Assembly (NCBI GenBank): GCA_044220635.1
Contig: JBGAQP010000021.1
Location: forward strand, 10,217-74,216
Origin: JBGAQP01 sp044220635
GTDB lineage: Bacteria; Pseudomonadota; Gammaproteobacteria; Burkholderiales; Usitatibacteraceae
Direction: 5' to 3'
Length of the DNA stretch: 64,000 nucleotides
The position numbers were made by a program, and so were the translations under genes. The notes beneath the pieces are model-generated. The model made no database searches. It saw only the letters and a program-made list of their open reading frames with translations, and was not told the DNA's origin. Below are positions 49,327 to 57,683 of this stretch, piece by piece; the stretch's first letter is position 1, and every line of letters starts with the position of its first letter.

Positions 49327-50727
49327 CTAGCGGGCGACGGCGTGGGCGGACTTCGCGGCGCCGGCGTCCTTCGCCGCGGCGGCGGCCGCGCGCAGCACGG
49401 ACTCGGCCTCCTCGAGCGCGCGGTCGCGGCCCGCTTGCAGGTCCGCGACGCTCAGGGGTACCGGGCGGTCGGGAACCACGCCTTCGCCCTCGATGCGCTT
49501 GCCGTTGGCCATCTCGAATCCCACCTCGCTGTAGGCGAGCTCGGCGCCGCCGGGGACCGCCGCGTAGCCGAGGAAGCCCAGCAGGCAGCCGCAGCTCGGC
49601 TCGCCGACGATGGTCGCGCGCCCGACGGCCTGCATCGCCGCCGAGAAGAACTCGCTGCCGCTGCCGCTCGCGGCGTTCACGAGCACGGCCACCGGGGCCG
49701 TGTAGGCCTCCTTGTCGCCCTTCACCTCCTGCTGGAGCTTGATCAGCTCCACCGCGCCGAAGAGCACCGAGACGGGCTTGCCGGTGCGCGTGAGGCTGCG
49801 GCCGATCGCGGTCTTCCCGGTGAAGAAGGCGGAGAGGACGCCGTTCACGGCGTCGAGCGAGCCGCCGGGGTTGCCGCGCAGGTCGATCACCAGGCCCGGC
49901 GTGTCCTTGAGCTCCTTCAGCGCGCCCTCGACGCGCGAGCGCATGCCGTAGGTCCATTGCGTGAAGCGCAGGTACCCGAACCCCGAGGGCAGCACGCGGT
50001 GGTGCTCGCTCGCCGCGGTCGCGATGCGCCGGCGCTTGAGCGTCGCCTCGAAGCGCGTGCCGTCGGCGCGCTCGAAGGCGAGGACGGCCGCGGTCCCGGC
50101 CTCGCCCGCGGTGAGCCGGCGCACGGCGCGCAGGTGGCGCGAGCGCTCCGTGGAGTCGCGGCGCGTGGCCTCGAGCAGCTTCGCGTAGGCCGCCAGCGCC
50201 GGCTCGCCGTCGATCGCGACGATCGCCATGCCGGGGCGCGCCCCCGCGTACCACGCGTCGGCATCGGCGTGCACGCCCGTGAGCACGAGCCGGCCTTCCA
50301 TCGGGCGGAAGGTGATGCCGAGGCTCACCGCCTCGTCGCGGCGGCGCAGCTCCACGCGCCGGGGCGACTCGACGCGGGTGTGGGCGTCGCGCAGCTCGCC
50401 CGTCATCCGGTCGAGCGCGTCCCAGAAGGCCTCGTCGTCGGCCGCGGCCATCGCCTCGGGACGGAAGCGCTCGCCCGCGGCGCGCCAGTCGACGCCGTTG
50501 AGCTTCTCGTCGTAGTAGCGGTCGCGGATCGTGGTCCAGACGAAATCGAAGGCCCGGGCGCGCTCTTCGGCGGTGAGCGCCGCGGCCACCGGCCCCGGGA
50601 CCGGGGAAACCGGCGCGGCGAGGCCGCCCGCGGACTGCCGCCCGATCATGTTGTAGGGATCGATCGCGGCACAACCCGACGCGATCCAGGCGGCGAGCGC
50701 GGCGAAGGCGAGGCGGGGTCGGTTCAT
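49327..50727 (-). CDS. S41-family peptidase, lipoprotein
   Basis: 466 residues. Lipobox IASGC (Cys19). Domain order: N-terminal helical part (about 55-125), a degenerate PDZ-like part (about 130-250, VSLGITFRPMEGRLVL), and the S41 core: LVIDLRGNPGGSLDAVNGVL (about 320) and the nucleophile region VAVLVNAASGSGSEFFSAAM (about 380). In CtpA-type enzymes a Lys follows in a TFGKG loop; here that loop reads GEPSCGCLLGF without Lys. The enzyme is therefore either of the tricorn-like type or has altered chemistry. Probably trims periplasmic proteins. First gene of a unit with the transporter and the dioxygenase. Confidence 0.86.
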   Translation of the reverse strand: MNRPRLAFAALAAWIASGCAAIDPYNMIGRQSAGGLAAPVSPVPGPVAAALTAEERARAFDFVWTTIRDRYYDEKLNGVDWRAAGERFRPEAMAAADDEAFWDALDRMTGELRDAHTRVESPRRVELRRRDEAVSLGITFRPMEGRLVLTGVHADADAWYAGARPGMAIVAIDGEPALAAYAKLLEATRRDSTERSRHLRAVRRLTAGEAGTAAVLAFERADGTRFEATLKRRRIATAASEHHRVLPSGFGYLRFTQWTYGMRSRVEGALKELKDTPGLVIDLRGNPGGSLDAVNGVLSAFFTGKTAIGRSLTRTGKPVSVLFGAVELIKLQQEVKGDKEAYTAPVAVLVNAASGSGSEFFSAAMQAVGRATIVGEPSCGCLLGFLGYAAVPGGAELAYSEVGFEMANGKRIEGEGVVPDRPVPLSVADLQAGRDRALEEAESVLRAAAAAAKDAGAAKSAHAVAR

Positions 50728-50806
50728 GGGACGGGTGCGGCGCCGCCGGGCAAACGGCGTAGACTGTGCGCGCCTGGAATCGATGGCCGACAGGATAACC
50801 GATAAC

Positions 50807-51568
50807 ATGCTCCGCCCGGCGCACGGGGCCGCCACCGCGGCCCTCCTCGTTGTCGCGGCCTGCGCCGTGGCGCCACCCGCCGCGCCGCCCGCGGCGAACG
50901 GCATCGATCCGGCCGCCTTCTCCACCGCGGTCGTCGGCGCGGGGGTGCCCCCGGGCTGGACCAACTACCGCCTGATGCGCCTCAAGCGCCCGACGCGCTA
51001 CCACCTGGTCGAGATCGACGGCATGGTCGCGCTCGAGGCCACGGCGGAGGCCTCGGCCTCGGGGCTGCAGCACGCGGTGACGGTGGACGTGCGCGAGTTC
51101 CCGTGGATCTCGTGGAGCTGGAAGGTGCCGCAGCTCATCGATGGCGCCGACCACTCGCTCGAGCACGTCGAGGATTCCCCCGCTCGCGTCATCGTCACCT
51201 TCGAGGGCGAGCGCGACGCGCTCCCCGACCACGAGAAGATCAACTACGACCTGGCGCTCGCGATCACCGGCAACCGCCTGCCCTACGCGACGCTGATGTA
51301 CGTCTGGGGCAACCGCGTGCCCGAGGGCGAGATCATCACGCACCCGCGCTCCACGCGCGTGAAGATGATCGTCGCGGCGAGCGGCGAGCGCGACCTCGGC
51401 CGGTGGCTGCACGAGCGGCGCAACGTCCGCGAGGACTACCGGCGCGCCTTCGGCGAGGAGCCCCCGCGGGTGAAGGGCGTGGGCATCATGAGCGACTCGG
51501 ACAACACCGGCGCCACCGTGAAGGCCTTCTTCGGCGACATCCGCTTCTCGCACGCGCGCCCGCGCTAG
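50807..51568 (+). CDS. DUF3047-family lipoprotein
   Basis: 253 residues. Lipobox VVAAC (Cys19), then a single domain with family blocks YHLVEIDGMVALEATAEASA, VDVREFPWISWSWKVPQ, ARVIVTFEG, ATLMYVWGNRVPEGEII and a closing VGIMSDSDNTGATVKAFFGD. The pattern matches the DUF3047 fold, a beta-sandwich reminiscent of carbohydrate-binding modules. Function unknown; periplasmic. Divergent from the S41 peptidase gene, 79 bp apart. Start 50807 chosen over 50783 to keep the lipobox in place. Confidence 0.85.
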   Translation: MLRPAHGAATAALLVVAACAVAPPAAPPAANGIDPAAFSTAVVGAGVPPGWTNYRLMRLKRPTRYHLVEIDGMVALEATAEASASGLQHAVTVDVREFPWISWSWKVPQLIDGADHSLEHVEDSPARVIVTFEGERDALPDHEKINYDLALAITGNRLPYATLMYVWGNRVPEGEIITHPRSTRVKMIVAASGERDLGRWLHERRNVREDYRRAFGEEPPRVKGVGIMSDSDNTGATVKAFFGDIRFSHARPR

Positions 51569-51586
51569 GCGCGCCCCCCCGCGCGG

Positions 51587-52264
51587 CTACGGCGCCTTGC
51601 CCTCCGGGACGGGGCCGGGGCAGGCGACGGCTCGCAGCTGCGCGCCCGGGTAGTCGCGCTGCATCAGCGTGAGGCGCGCCACCATCTCGGTGTCGGGCTC
51701 CTTCACGAGGAAGGCGAGCTCGCGCAGGTCCTTCGCGAAGGGCCCGACCTGCGCGCCCTTCACGCCCTTGTTCTCGACGGTGGCGAGGAAGCGCCGCGCC
51801 GCGTCCTCGGTCGAGAAGACGCCGAGCGAGATCGAGTTGTCGGGGCGGATCGAGACCTCGCCCACGCCCTGCCGGCGCACCTGGGCGATCGCCGCCTCGG
51901 CCGCGCGCCGGTCCTTCGCGGGCGGCAGGAACACCCAGTGGCGCGTGATCTCCTCGACGCGGCGCTCCTCGAGCCGGGGGCCGAGCTTGAGGGCGGCGAA
52001 GGCCTCGCGGGCCCGCGCCATCTCGGCGCCGCCCACGCCGGAGAATTCCACGCAGGCGGCGCCCGCGAGGGCCTGGACCGTGCGGCGGCTCTCCTCGGCC
52101 TTGCGCGCGGCGATCACGGGGGGCGTGACGGCCACGATCCTCACCTCGTCGCGGTTGCGCTCGCGGGCGGAGAAGTCGGCCTTCCCGGCGGAAGCCGAGA
52201 GCCACAGGTGCGCGCCGAACGCGAGGTTCGCGACGAGCAGCAGGAAGAAGAGGAGTCGGGACAC
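51587..52264 (-). CDS. SPOR-domain membrane protein
   Basis: 225 residues: N-terminal membrane helix (SRLLFFLLLVANLAFGAHLW), a middle part with one Cys, and a C-terminal SPOR domain (about 120-195) with HWVFLPPAKDRRAAEAAIAQ, SISLGVFSTEDAARRFLATV and a closing beta-strand. SPOR domains bind glycan strands lacking stem peptides, mostly at the division site. GTG start. Four bases after coaX, so it is the last gene of the HAD-birA-coaX unit, as in many betaproteobacteria. Confidence 0.85.
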   Translation of the reverse strand: MSRLLFFLLLVANLAFGAHLWLSASAGKADFSARERNRDEVRIVAVTPPVIAARKAEESRRTVQALAGAACVEFSGVGGAEMARAREAFAALKLGPRLEERRVEEITRHWVFLPPAKDRRAAEAAIAQVRRQGVGEVSIRPDNSISLGVFSTEDAARRFLATVENKGVKGAQVGPFAKDLRELAFLVKEPDTEMVARLTLMQRDYPGAQLRAVACPGPVPEGKAP

Positions 52265-52268
52265 GCGT

Positions 52269-53027
52269 TCAGGAGTCGCGGGCGATGGCGACGAGCCCGT
52301 CGAGGACCAGATTCTCGTTCAAGGCGGCGCCGGAGGGAAGGTGCGGCGCGAGCTCGGCCGCCGCGCCGCCCGAGACCAGGATCCGCCCGGGCGCGAGGCC
52401 CGCCGCGGCCATGGCCGCGCGCATGCGCTCGATCGCCCCGACGCAGGCCTGGATCGCCCCGCTCGTGATCGCGTCGGGCGTCGTCGCGGGAAAGGCCTCG
52501 AACCGCCCCTCGGTGAGCCGCAGCCCCGCGGTCCCGCCCTCGAGCGAGCGGCGCATGAGCGCGGGCCCGGGCACGATCAGGCCGCCGCGGAAACGCCCGA
52601 GCGCATCGAGCGCGTCGATCGTGAGGGCCGTGCCCGCGTTCACCACGAGCTGGTTTCCCGGGCCGCAGAGGTGCGCGGCCACGAGCCCCGCCCAGCGGTC
52701 GGGCCCGAGCTGGCCCGGGTCGCGGTAGCCGTTCACCACGCCGAGGCGCGAGGCTTCCGAGGCGATGAAGCGAAGCGCGATCCCGCGCGCGCCGCAGGCC
52801 CGCTCGAGCGCCGTGCGCACGCCTTCGCCCGCCACGTTCGAGGCGATCGCGCGCGCGGGGCCGGGCAGCGCGCCCCAGTCCCCGGCGATCGCCTCCACGG
52901 CCCCCGTCGCCACGGCGCCGCGCCGGAGCCACTCACCGCCGTCGCGAAGTCCCCACTTGACGCGCGTGTTGCCCGCGTCGATCGCGAGGATCAGCGCGCC
53001 CGACCCCGGGGTTCGCGCCGCCGTCAT
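52269..53027 (-). CDS. coaX: Type III pantothenate kinase
   Basis: 252 residues. First step of coenzyme A synthesis, ATP-dependent phosphorylation of pantothenate. Conserved motifs: phosphate-binding LILAIDAGNTRVKWGL, the pantothenate site block NGYRDPGQLGPDRWAGLVAA, catalytic-site NAGTALTIDALD and GLIVPGPALMRRSL, and the closing LVSGGAAAEL. The length is normal. ATGA overlap with birA upstream (53024-53027), a common betaproteobacterial arrangement. Confidence 0.95.
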   Translation of the reverse strand: MTAARTPGSGALILAIDAGNTRVKWGLRDGGEWLRRGAVATGAVEAIAGDWGALPGPARAIASNVAGEGVRTALERACGARGIALRFIASEASRLGVVNGYRDPGQLGPDRWAGLVAAHLCGPGNQLVVNAGTALTIDALDALGRFRGGLIVPGPALMRRSLEGGTAGLRLTEGRFEAFPATTPDAITSGAIQACVGAIERMRAAMAAAGLAPGRILVSGGAAAELAPHLPSGAALNENLVLDGLVAIARDS

Positions 53028-53992
53028 CGCAGGGAGATCTCCGCGGAGGCGAGGTGCCGGGCGAGGCCCGCGGCGGACACCACGAGGGTGCCGTCCTCGG
53101 CGACGTCGAGGACCTGCGCGTCGTAGGCGGCACCCTGCGAGGGGATGACGCGCACGCGGCGCCCCTGGTAGGCGTGCAGGGCGCGCCACTCCGGGCGCAC
53201 GCTCGCGAAGCCCTCGCGCTCGAAGGCGTCGAGCACGGCGACGAGCTCGGCGAGCGCGCGCCCGAGCACGACGTTGCGCGAGGGCGTCACCGGGGCCGCG
53301 CGCGCGACGTCGCTCACGGGCTGGTCGATGCGCCCGAGCGCCGCGTCCCCCAGGCGGTAGTTCACGCCGATGCCGATCACCGCCACGCTCGGGCCCTGCA
53401 GATCGCCGCTCGTCTCGACGAGGATGCCGGCGAGCTTGCGGAAATCGACCACGACGTCGTTGGGCCATTTCACGCGCACGCCCGCCACGCCGCAGGCCGA
53501 GAGCGCGCGCGCGACCGCCACGCCCGCGGCGAGCGACAGGCCCGCGAGGTGGCCCGCGCCGCGCTCGAAGCGCCAGAGCAGCGAGAAGGTGAGGCTGCCG
53601 CCCAGGCTCGCGACCCAGGAGCGGCCCCTGCGGCCGCGGCCCGCGCTCTGCCACTCGGCCGCGAGGCAGCTCCCCGAGGGCTCGCCCGCGGCGGCGCGCG
53701 CGAGCAGCCGCGTGTTCGTGGAGTCGACCTCGTCGGCCACCTCCACGCGCACGCGCGCGGCCGCCTCTCCCATCGACCGGGCGACCTCGGCGGGGTCGAG
53801 GAATTCGATGGGCTCGGCGAGCCGGTAGCCCTTGCCGCGCACGCTGAAGAGCTCCACGCCGAGCGCCGGGGCGATCTTGAGCGCCTCCGAGAGCGTGGCG
53901 CGCGAGCGGCCGAGCGCGCGCGCGACGTCGACGCCGGAGTGGAAGCGCCCGTCGGCGAGCCGGCGCAGCGCCTGGAAGGTGAGGGCGCTCAT
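53024..53992 (-). CDS. birA: Biotin operon repressor / biotin--[acetyl-CoA carboxylase] ligase
   Basis: 322 residues. N-terminal winged helix for DNA binding (about 1-65, LTFQALRRLADGRFHSGVDV), then the ligase domain with the biotinyl-AMP loop QSAGRGRRGRSWVAS, VKWPNDVVV, KLAGILVET and GIGVNYRL, and a C-terminal SH3-like domain. A bifunctional BirA-type protein can both attach biotin to AccB and repress biotin genes. It lies between the HAD gene and coaX, overlapping each by 4 bases. Confidence 0.95.
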   Translation of the reverse strand: MSALTFQALRRLADGRFHSGVDVARALGRSRATLSEALKIAPALGVELFSVRGKGYRLAEPIEFLDPAEVARSMGEAAARVRVEVADEVDSTNTRLLARAAAGEPSGSCLAAEWQSAGRGRRGRSWVASLGGSLTFSLLWRFERGAGHLAGLSLAAGVAVARALSACGVAGVRVKWPNDVVVDFRKLAGILVETSGDLQGPSVAVIGIGVNYRLGDAALGRIDQPVSDVARAAPVTPSRNVVLGRALAELVAVLDAFEREGFASVRPEWRALHAYQGRRVRVIPSQGAAYDAQVLDVAEDGTLVVSAAGLARHLASAEISLR

Positions 53993-54864
53993 GGCCGGCC
54001 GCGCAGCTCGTCGCGGCTCTCGAAGGCCTCGCGGCGGTAGGCGATGTCGGCGATGATCGCGTCGAGCAGCAGCCGCACGCGCCGCGAGAGCTTGCTCGCC
54101 GGGCGGTAGTCGGCCTCGGCGACGAAGTCGACGCGGCCCGCGTCGAGCAGCTTCACGCAGGTGGCGCGCCCGCGGGCGTCGTGCGGGTCGAAGACCGCCA
54201 CCGTGTGGCCGCCGTTCTTCTTGGTGAGCGCCATCGAGGGCACGTCGGTCATGCCGTCGCCCAGGTAGATCATGTTCGCGAACGGGATCGGGCGGTCGGC
54301 CTCGGGCATGTGCTCGTTGATCGATTCGGTCACCGACTCCTTGCCCTTGTTGATGCGGAAGAGGAACTGGGTCTTGAGCGTGTCGGTGACGAGGAGCTTG
54401 GGGAAGGTCGCGACCCCGTGGTGGTTGAAGTGGTACTCGGAGGCGTAGATCCGGCGGAAGTGGCGCCGGATCGAGGCGCCGTCGAGGATCTCCTTCTGCC
54501 CCGCGGAGATGAGGTAGTGGTGGAGCTTCGCGCGAGCGCCGCTCTTCCTGCGCACGTACCCGTTCACCCGCGCGAACCAGGTGGCCACGCCCGGGAAGTA
54601 CTGGATCGCCTTCGCCATCACCGCGAAGTCCTCGCGCTTCACGTCGACGCGCTCGCGCTCGAGGGACTCGAGGATGTGGCGCATGTAGACGAGCATGGGG
54701 TCGGACTGGGTCTCGCGCGCCTCGCGGTTCACGAGCGCCCAGAAGGCCGCGGGCTCCACCCCGATCTTGGGCAGCACCGTGTACTCCTGCATGGGCTGCG
54801 GCGAGAGCGTCCCGTCGAAGTCGTAGACCAGGGCGATCGCGTTCTGGAAGAAACTTTTCTTCAC
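53989..54864 (-). CDS. HAD-family phosphatase
   Basis: 291 residues. HAD motif I ALVYDFDGTLSPQPMQEY (both catalytic Asp), motif II around HHYLISAGQKEI, motif III Lys in the VTDTLKTQFLFRI region and motif IV MIYLGDGMTDVPSMALT. There is an unusually large cap (about 40-130). GTG start with a weak ribosome binding site. First gene of the four-gene operon with birA, coaX and a SPOR protein. Substrate unknown; possibly a phosphoserine- or nucleotide-phosphatase-like enzyme. Confidence 0.87.
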   Translation of the reverse strand: MKKSFFQNAIALVYDFDGTLSPQPMQEYTVLPKIGVEPAAFWALVNREARETQSDPMLVYMRHILESLERERVDVKREDFAVMAKAIQYFPGVATWFARVNGYVRRKSGARAKLHHYLISAGQKEILDGASIRRHFRRIYASEYHFNHHGVATFPKLLVTDTLKTQFLFRINKGKESVTESINEHMPEADRPIPFANMIYLGDGMTDVPSMALTKKNGGHTVAVFDPHDARGRATCVKLLDAGRVDFVAEADYRPASKLSRRVRLLLDAIIADIAYRREAFESRDELRGRP

Positions 54865-54986
54865 GGGGCCTGTCGGAGGAGCATTGGCGCTATTCTACTG
54901 TTTTGCAAGCCAAGATCCCCGCCCCAGGGGACGCGCCGCCGATCCCTCCGCGCCACGCCGTTTCCAGAAACCGGGAGGACCGACCC

Positions 54987-56213
54987 ATGAACTTCAGCTT
55001 CCTGCCCTCGCTTCCGCTGGAGCTGAGCTACCCGCTGCTCTTCGGCGTGCTCCTCGTCGCCGGCATGCTCGGCGGCGAGGCCGCGAGGAGCCTGAGGCTG
55101 CCGCGCATCATCGGCTACGTGATCGTCGGCTTCGTCATCGCCCCGGTCGCGGGGGCCATGAACCTCTCGCCCCTCATCGAGGAGGCGCGCATCTTCGTCG
55201 ACATCGCCCTGGGGCTCGTGCTCTTCGACCTCGGCCGGCGCATGGACCTCGACTGGATGAAGCGCGACTGGACGCTCGCCGCCTCGGGGCTCGCCGAGAG
55301 CTTCGCCGCCTTCGGGCTCGTGTTCGCCGCGCTCGCCTGGCTCGACTTCCCCGCGGTGCAGGCGGGCCTCGCCGCGGCGATCGCCATGGCCACCGCCCCC
55401 GCGGTCGTGCTGCTCGTCGCGCAGGACACGAAATCGGAAGGCCAGGTGACCGAGCGCGCGCTCAACCTCGTCGCGCTCAACAGCCTCGTCGCCTCGATCC
55501 TCGTCACGATCCTGCTCGCGAGCGCCCACTACGAGGTGCGCTTCGACCTCGACACGGCGTTCCTGCACCCGCTCTACCTGTTCGCGGGCTCGCTCGCGCT
55601 CGGCGGCGCGATCGCCACCTTCGCGCGCGTGCTCGCGCGCGGCGTCGAGAAGTCGCCGGAGCTGCACTTCACGCTCATCGTCGGGCTCGTCGTGGGCGCC
55701 GTGGGCGTGGCGAGCGCCCTCAAGCTCTCGGTGATCCTGGCGCTCCTCGCCTTCGGCCTCTTCGCGCGCAACACCGAGCGGCGCCACGACCTGATGAACG
55801 TCGAGCTCGGGCGCGCGAGCCGGCTCTTCTACATCGTGCTCTTCGTGATCACGGGCGCGAGCCTGCCGCTGTCGGCCTTCGAGACCGCGGGCTGGGCGGC
55901 CGTGGCCTTCGTGGCGGCGCGGGCCGCGGGCAAGTTCGTGGGCGTGCTCGGCTTCGCCCTCGTCGGGGGCCTGAGGCCGCGCCAGGCCGTGGGCCTGGGC
56001 GCCGCGCTCCTGCCGATGTCGACCCTCGCGCTCATGCTGCAGCACGACGTCGCCAAGATCTTCCCGCAGTTCGGGGACCAGCTCGCCGCCGTGGTGCTCG
56101 CCGCGGTGATCCTCATGGAGCTCGCCGGTCCCGTGGCGGTCCAGTGGGGATTGCGCTTCGCGGGCGAGACCGAGCCCGAGCCGAGCGCGGCGAGCGCGCC
56201 GGCCAAGGCCTGA
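54987..56213 (+). CDS. CPA2-family cation:proton antiporter (KefB-like)
   Basis: 408 residues, about 12 membrane helices and no TrkA-N/RCK domain at the C-terminus. The early block LRLPRIIGYVIVGFVIAPVA and LVLFDLGRRMDLDWMKRDWT fit KefB/KefC and GerN-like exchangers. It exchanges K+ or Na+ for protons. The short acidic C-terminus (EPEPSAASAPAKA) means that any glutathione or nucleotide gating known for KefC is absent. GGGAGG precedes the ATG. Eleven bases before a YbdK-type ligase gene, so one operon. Confidence 0.92.
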   Translation: MNFSFLPSLPLELSYPLLFGVLLVAGMLGGEAARSLRLPRIIGYVIVGFVIAPVAGAMNLSPLIEEARIFVDIALGLVLFDLGRRMDLDWMKRDWTLAASGLAESFAAFGLVFAALAWLDFPAVQAGLAAAIAMATAPAVVLLVAQDTKSEGQVTERALNLVALNSLVASILVTILLASAHYEVRFDLDTAFLHPLYLFAGSLALGGAIATFARVLARGVEKSPELHFTLIVGLVVGAVGVASALKLSVILALLAFGLFARNTERRHDLMNVELGRASRLFYIVLFVITGASLPLSAFETAGWAAVAFVAARAAGKFVGVLGFALVGGLRPRQAVGLGAALLPMSTLALMLQHDVAKIFPQFGDQLAAVVLAAVILMELAGPVAVQWGLRFAGETEPEPSAASAPAKA

Positions 56214-56224
56214 AAGGAGACCCG

Positions 56225-57385
56225 ATGCCCCTCGAGTTCAAGTCCTCCCAGGCCCTCACCTTCGGCGTGGAGCTGGAGCTGATGGTCCTCAACACCCGCG
56301 ACTACGACCTCAGCCGCGGCGCGCCCGACCTCCTCGCGCGCCTGGCCCGGGTGCCCCACGACGGGGAGGTGAAGCCCGAGATCACCGAGAGCATGATCGA
56401 GGTGAACTCCGGCGTGCACACGCGCCACGGGGAGCTCGCCGCCGAGCTCGCGCGCACGCGCGACGCGATCGTGGCGGAGGCCGGCCGCCTCAACCTCGCG
56501 GTCGCCGGCGGCGGCGCCCACCCCTTCCACCGCTGGAGCGAGCGGCGCATCTTCCCCACCGAGCGCTTCATGAAGGTCTCGGCGCTCTACGGCTACCTCG
56601 CCAAGCAGTTCACGGTCTTCGGGCAGCACATCCACATCGGGGTCGAGGGCGGCGACGACGCGGTCTACCTCACGCACCGCATGGCGCGCTACATCCCGCA
56701 CTTCATCGCGCTCTCCGCGGCCTCGCCCTTCGCCCAGGGCGAGGACACCTCCTTCGAGACCTCGCGGCTGCACGCGGTCTCCGCGTTCCCGCTCGCGGGC
56801 CACATGCCGCCCGCGGCCGACTGGGCGGAGTTCAACGCCTACTTCGACGAGATGGCGGGCTACGGGATCGTCTCGAGCATGAAGGACTTCTACTGGGACA
56901 TCCGGCCCAAGCCCGAGTACGGCACGATCGAGATCCGGATCTGCGACACGCCGCTCACGGTCGAGGCGGCGGCCGACCTCGCGGCCTACGCGCAGACCCT
57001 CGCGGCGGACCTGCTGCGCGAGCGCCGGCGCGACCCCATCGCGCCCCACTACCGCGTGTACGGCTACAACCGCTTCCAGGCCTGCCGCTTCGGGTTCGAG
57101 GCGATGCTCGCCGACGCCCAGGCGCACACCCACATCCGCCTGCGCGAGGACCTGCTCGCCACCCTCTACCGCATCCAGTGGGAGGGCGAGGCGCTCGGCA
57201 CGGCCGAGGCGCTGCGGCGCATCGGCCGCCAGGCCGAGGCGGGCGCGAACGACGCCGGGTGGCTGCGCGAGCGCTTCGCGCAGACCAAGTCGCTCTCCGA
57301 CGTGGTGCGATTGCAGGCGCAGCGCTGGGCCGAGGTGCCGCCCCGCGCGAAGGCCGAGCCCGCGGCGCTGCGCGCCGCGAAGTGA
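56225..57385 (+). CDS. YbdK-type carboxylate-amine ligase (GCS2 family)
   Basis: 386 residues. Motifs: LTFGVELELMVLN, EITESMIEVNSGVH, AGGGAHPFHRWSE, KQFTVFGQHIHIGVE, and WDIRPKPEYGTIEIRICDTP. This is the ATP-grasp-like GCS2 fold of glutamate-cysteine ligases; YbdK-type enzymes have only weak glutamate-cysteine ligase activity in vitro. Here it is downstream of a KefB-like antiporter, and Kef systems are gated by glutathione adducts, so a thiol link is attractive but inferred. Confidence 0.9.
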   Translation: MPLEFKSSQALTFGVELELMVLNTRDYDLSRGAPDLLARLARVPHDGEVKPEITESMIEVNSGVHTRHGELAAELARTRDAIVAEAGRLNLAVAGGGAHPFHRWSERRIFPTERFMKVSALYGYLAKQFTVFGQHIHIGVEGGDDAVYLTHRMARYIPHFIALSAASPFAQGEDTSFETSRLHAVSAFPLAGHMPPAADWAEFNAYFDEMAGYGIVSSMKDFYWDIRPKPEYGTIEIRICDTPLTVEAAADLAAYAQTLAADLLRERRRDPIAPHYRVYGYNRFQACRFGFEAMLADAQAHTHIRLREDLLATLYRIQWEGEALGTAEALRRIGRQAEAGANDAGWLRERFAQTKSLSDVVRLQAQRWAEVPPRAKAEPAALRAAK

Positions 57386-57405
57386 CCGGGCCGGGGGGGC
57401 CGGCG

Positions 57406-57681
57406 CTACTTCCTCGCGGCGAGCGACTCGAGGTAGCGCAGGTTGTCGCGGAACATCGCCTTGTAGTGGGAGGCGAAGAATTCCGCCGCCGCCTCGGGCG
57501 CCTGCCCCGGGTCGATCTCGCGGTGCATCCAGGTGAAGGCGTTGTAGCGCGCGGCCGCCGAGAGCAGCGCCGCGCTGATCCGCGAGCGGTGGTGGTTCGC
57601 GTTCAGCTCGTTGGCGAGCGTGATGAAGCGCGCGACCAGCTCGTGGAAAACCTGGTCCTGGTCGGGGGTCGGGCTGGACAT
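57406..57681 (-). CDS. DUF3144 protein
   Basis: 91 residues, soluble, mostly helical, without a signal peptide. The block FITLANELNANHHRSRISAA is followed by LLSAAARYNAFTW, and the end reads FFASHYKAMFRDNLRYLESL. These match DUF3144, a small family common in beta- and gammaproteobacteria. Function unknown. It follows the FAD dehydrogenase gene by 2 bases and is the last gene of the eight-gene minus-strand run that starts at lpoA. Confidence 0.87.
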   Translation of the reverse strand: MSSPTPDQDQVFHELVARFITLANELNANHHRSRISAALLSAAARYNAFTWMHREIDPGQAPEAAAEFFASHYKAMFRDNLRYLESLAARK

Positions 57682-57683
57682 GG

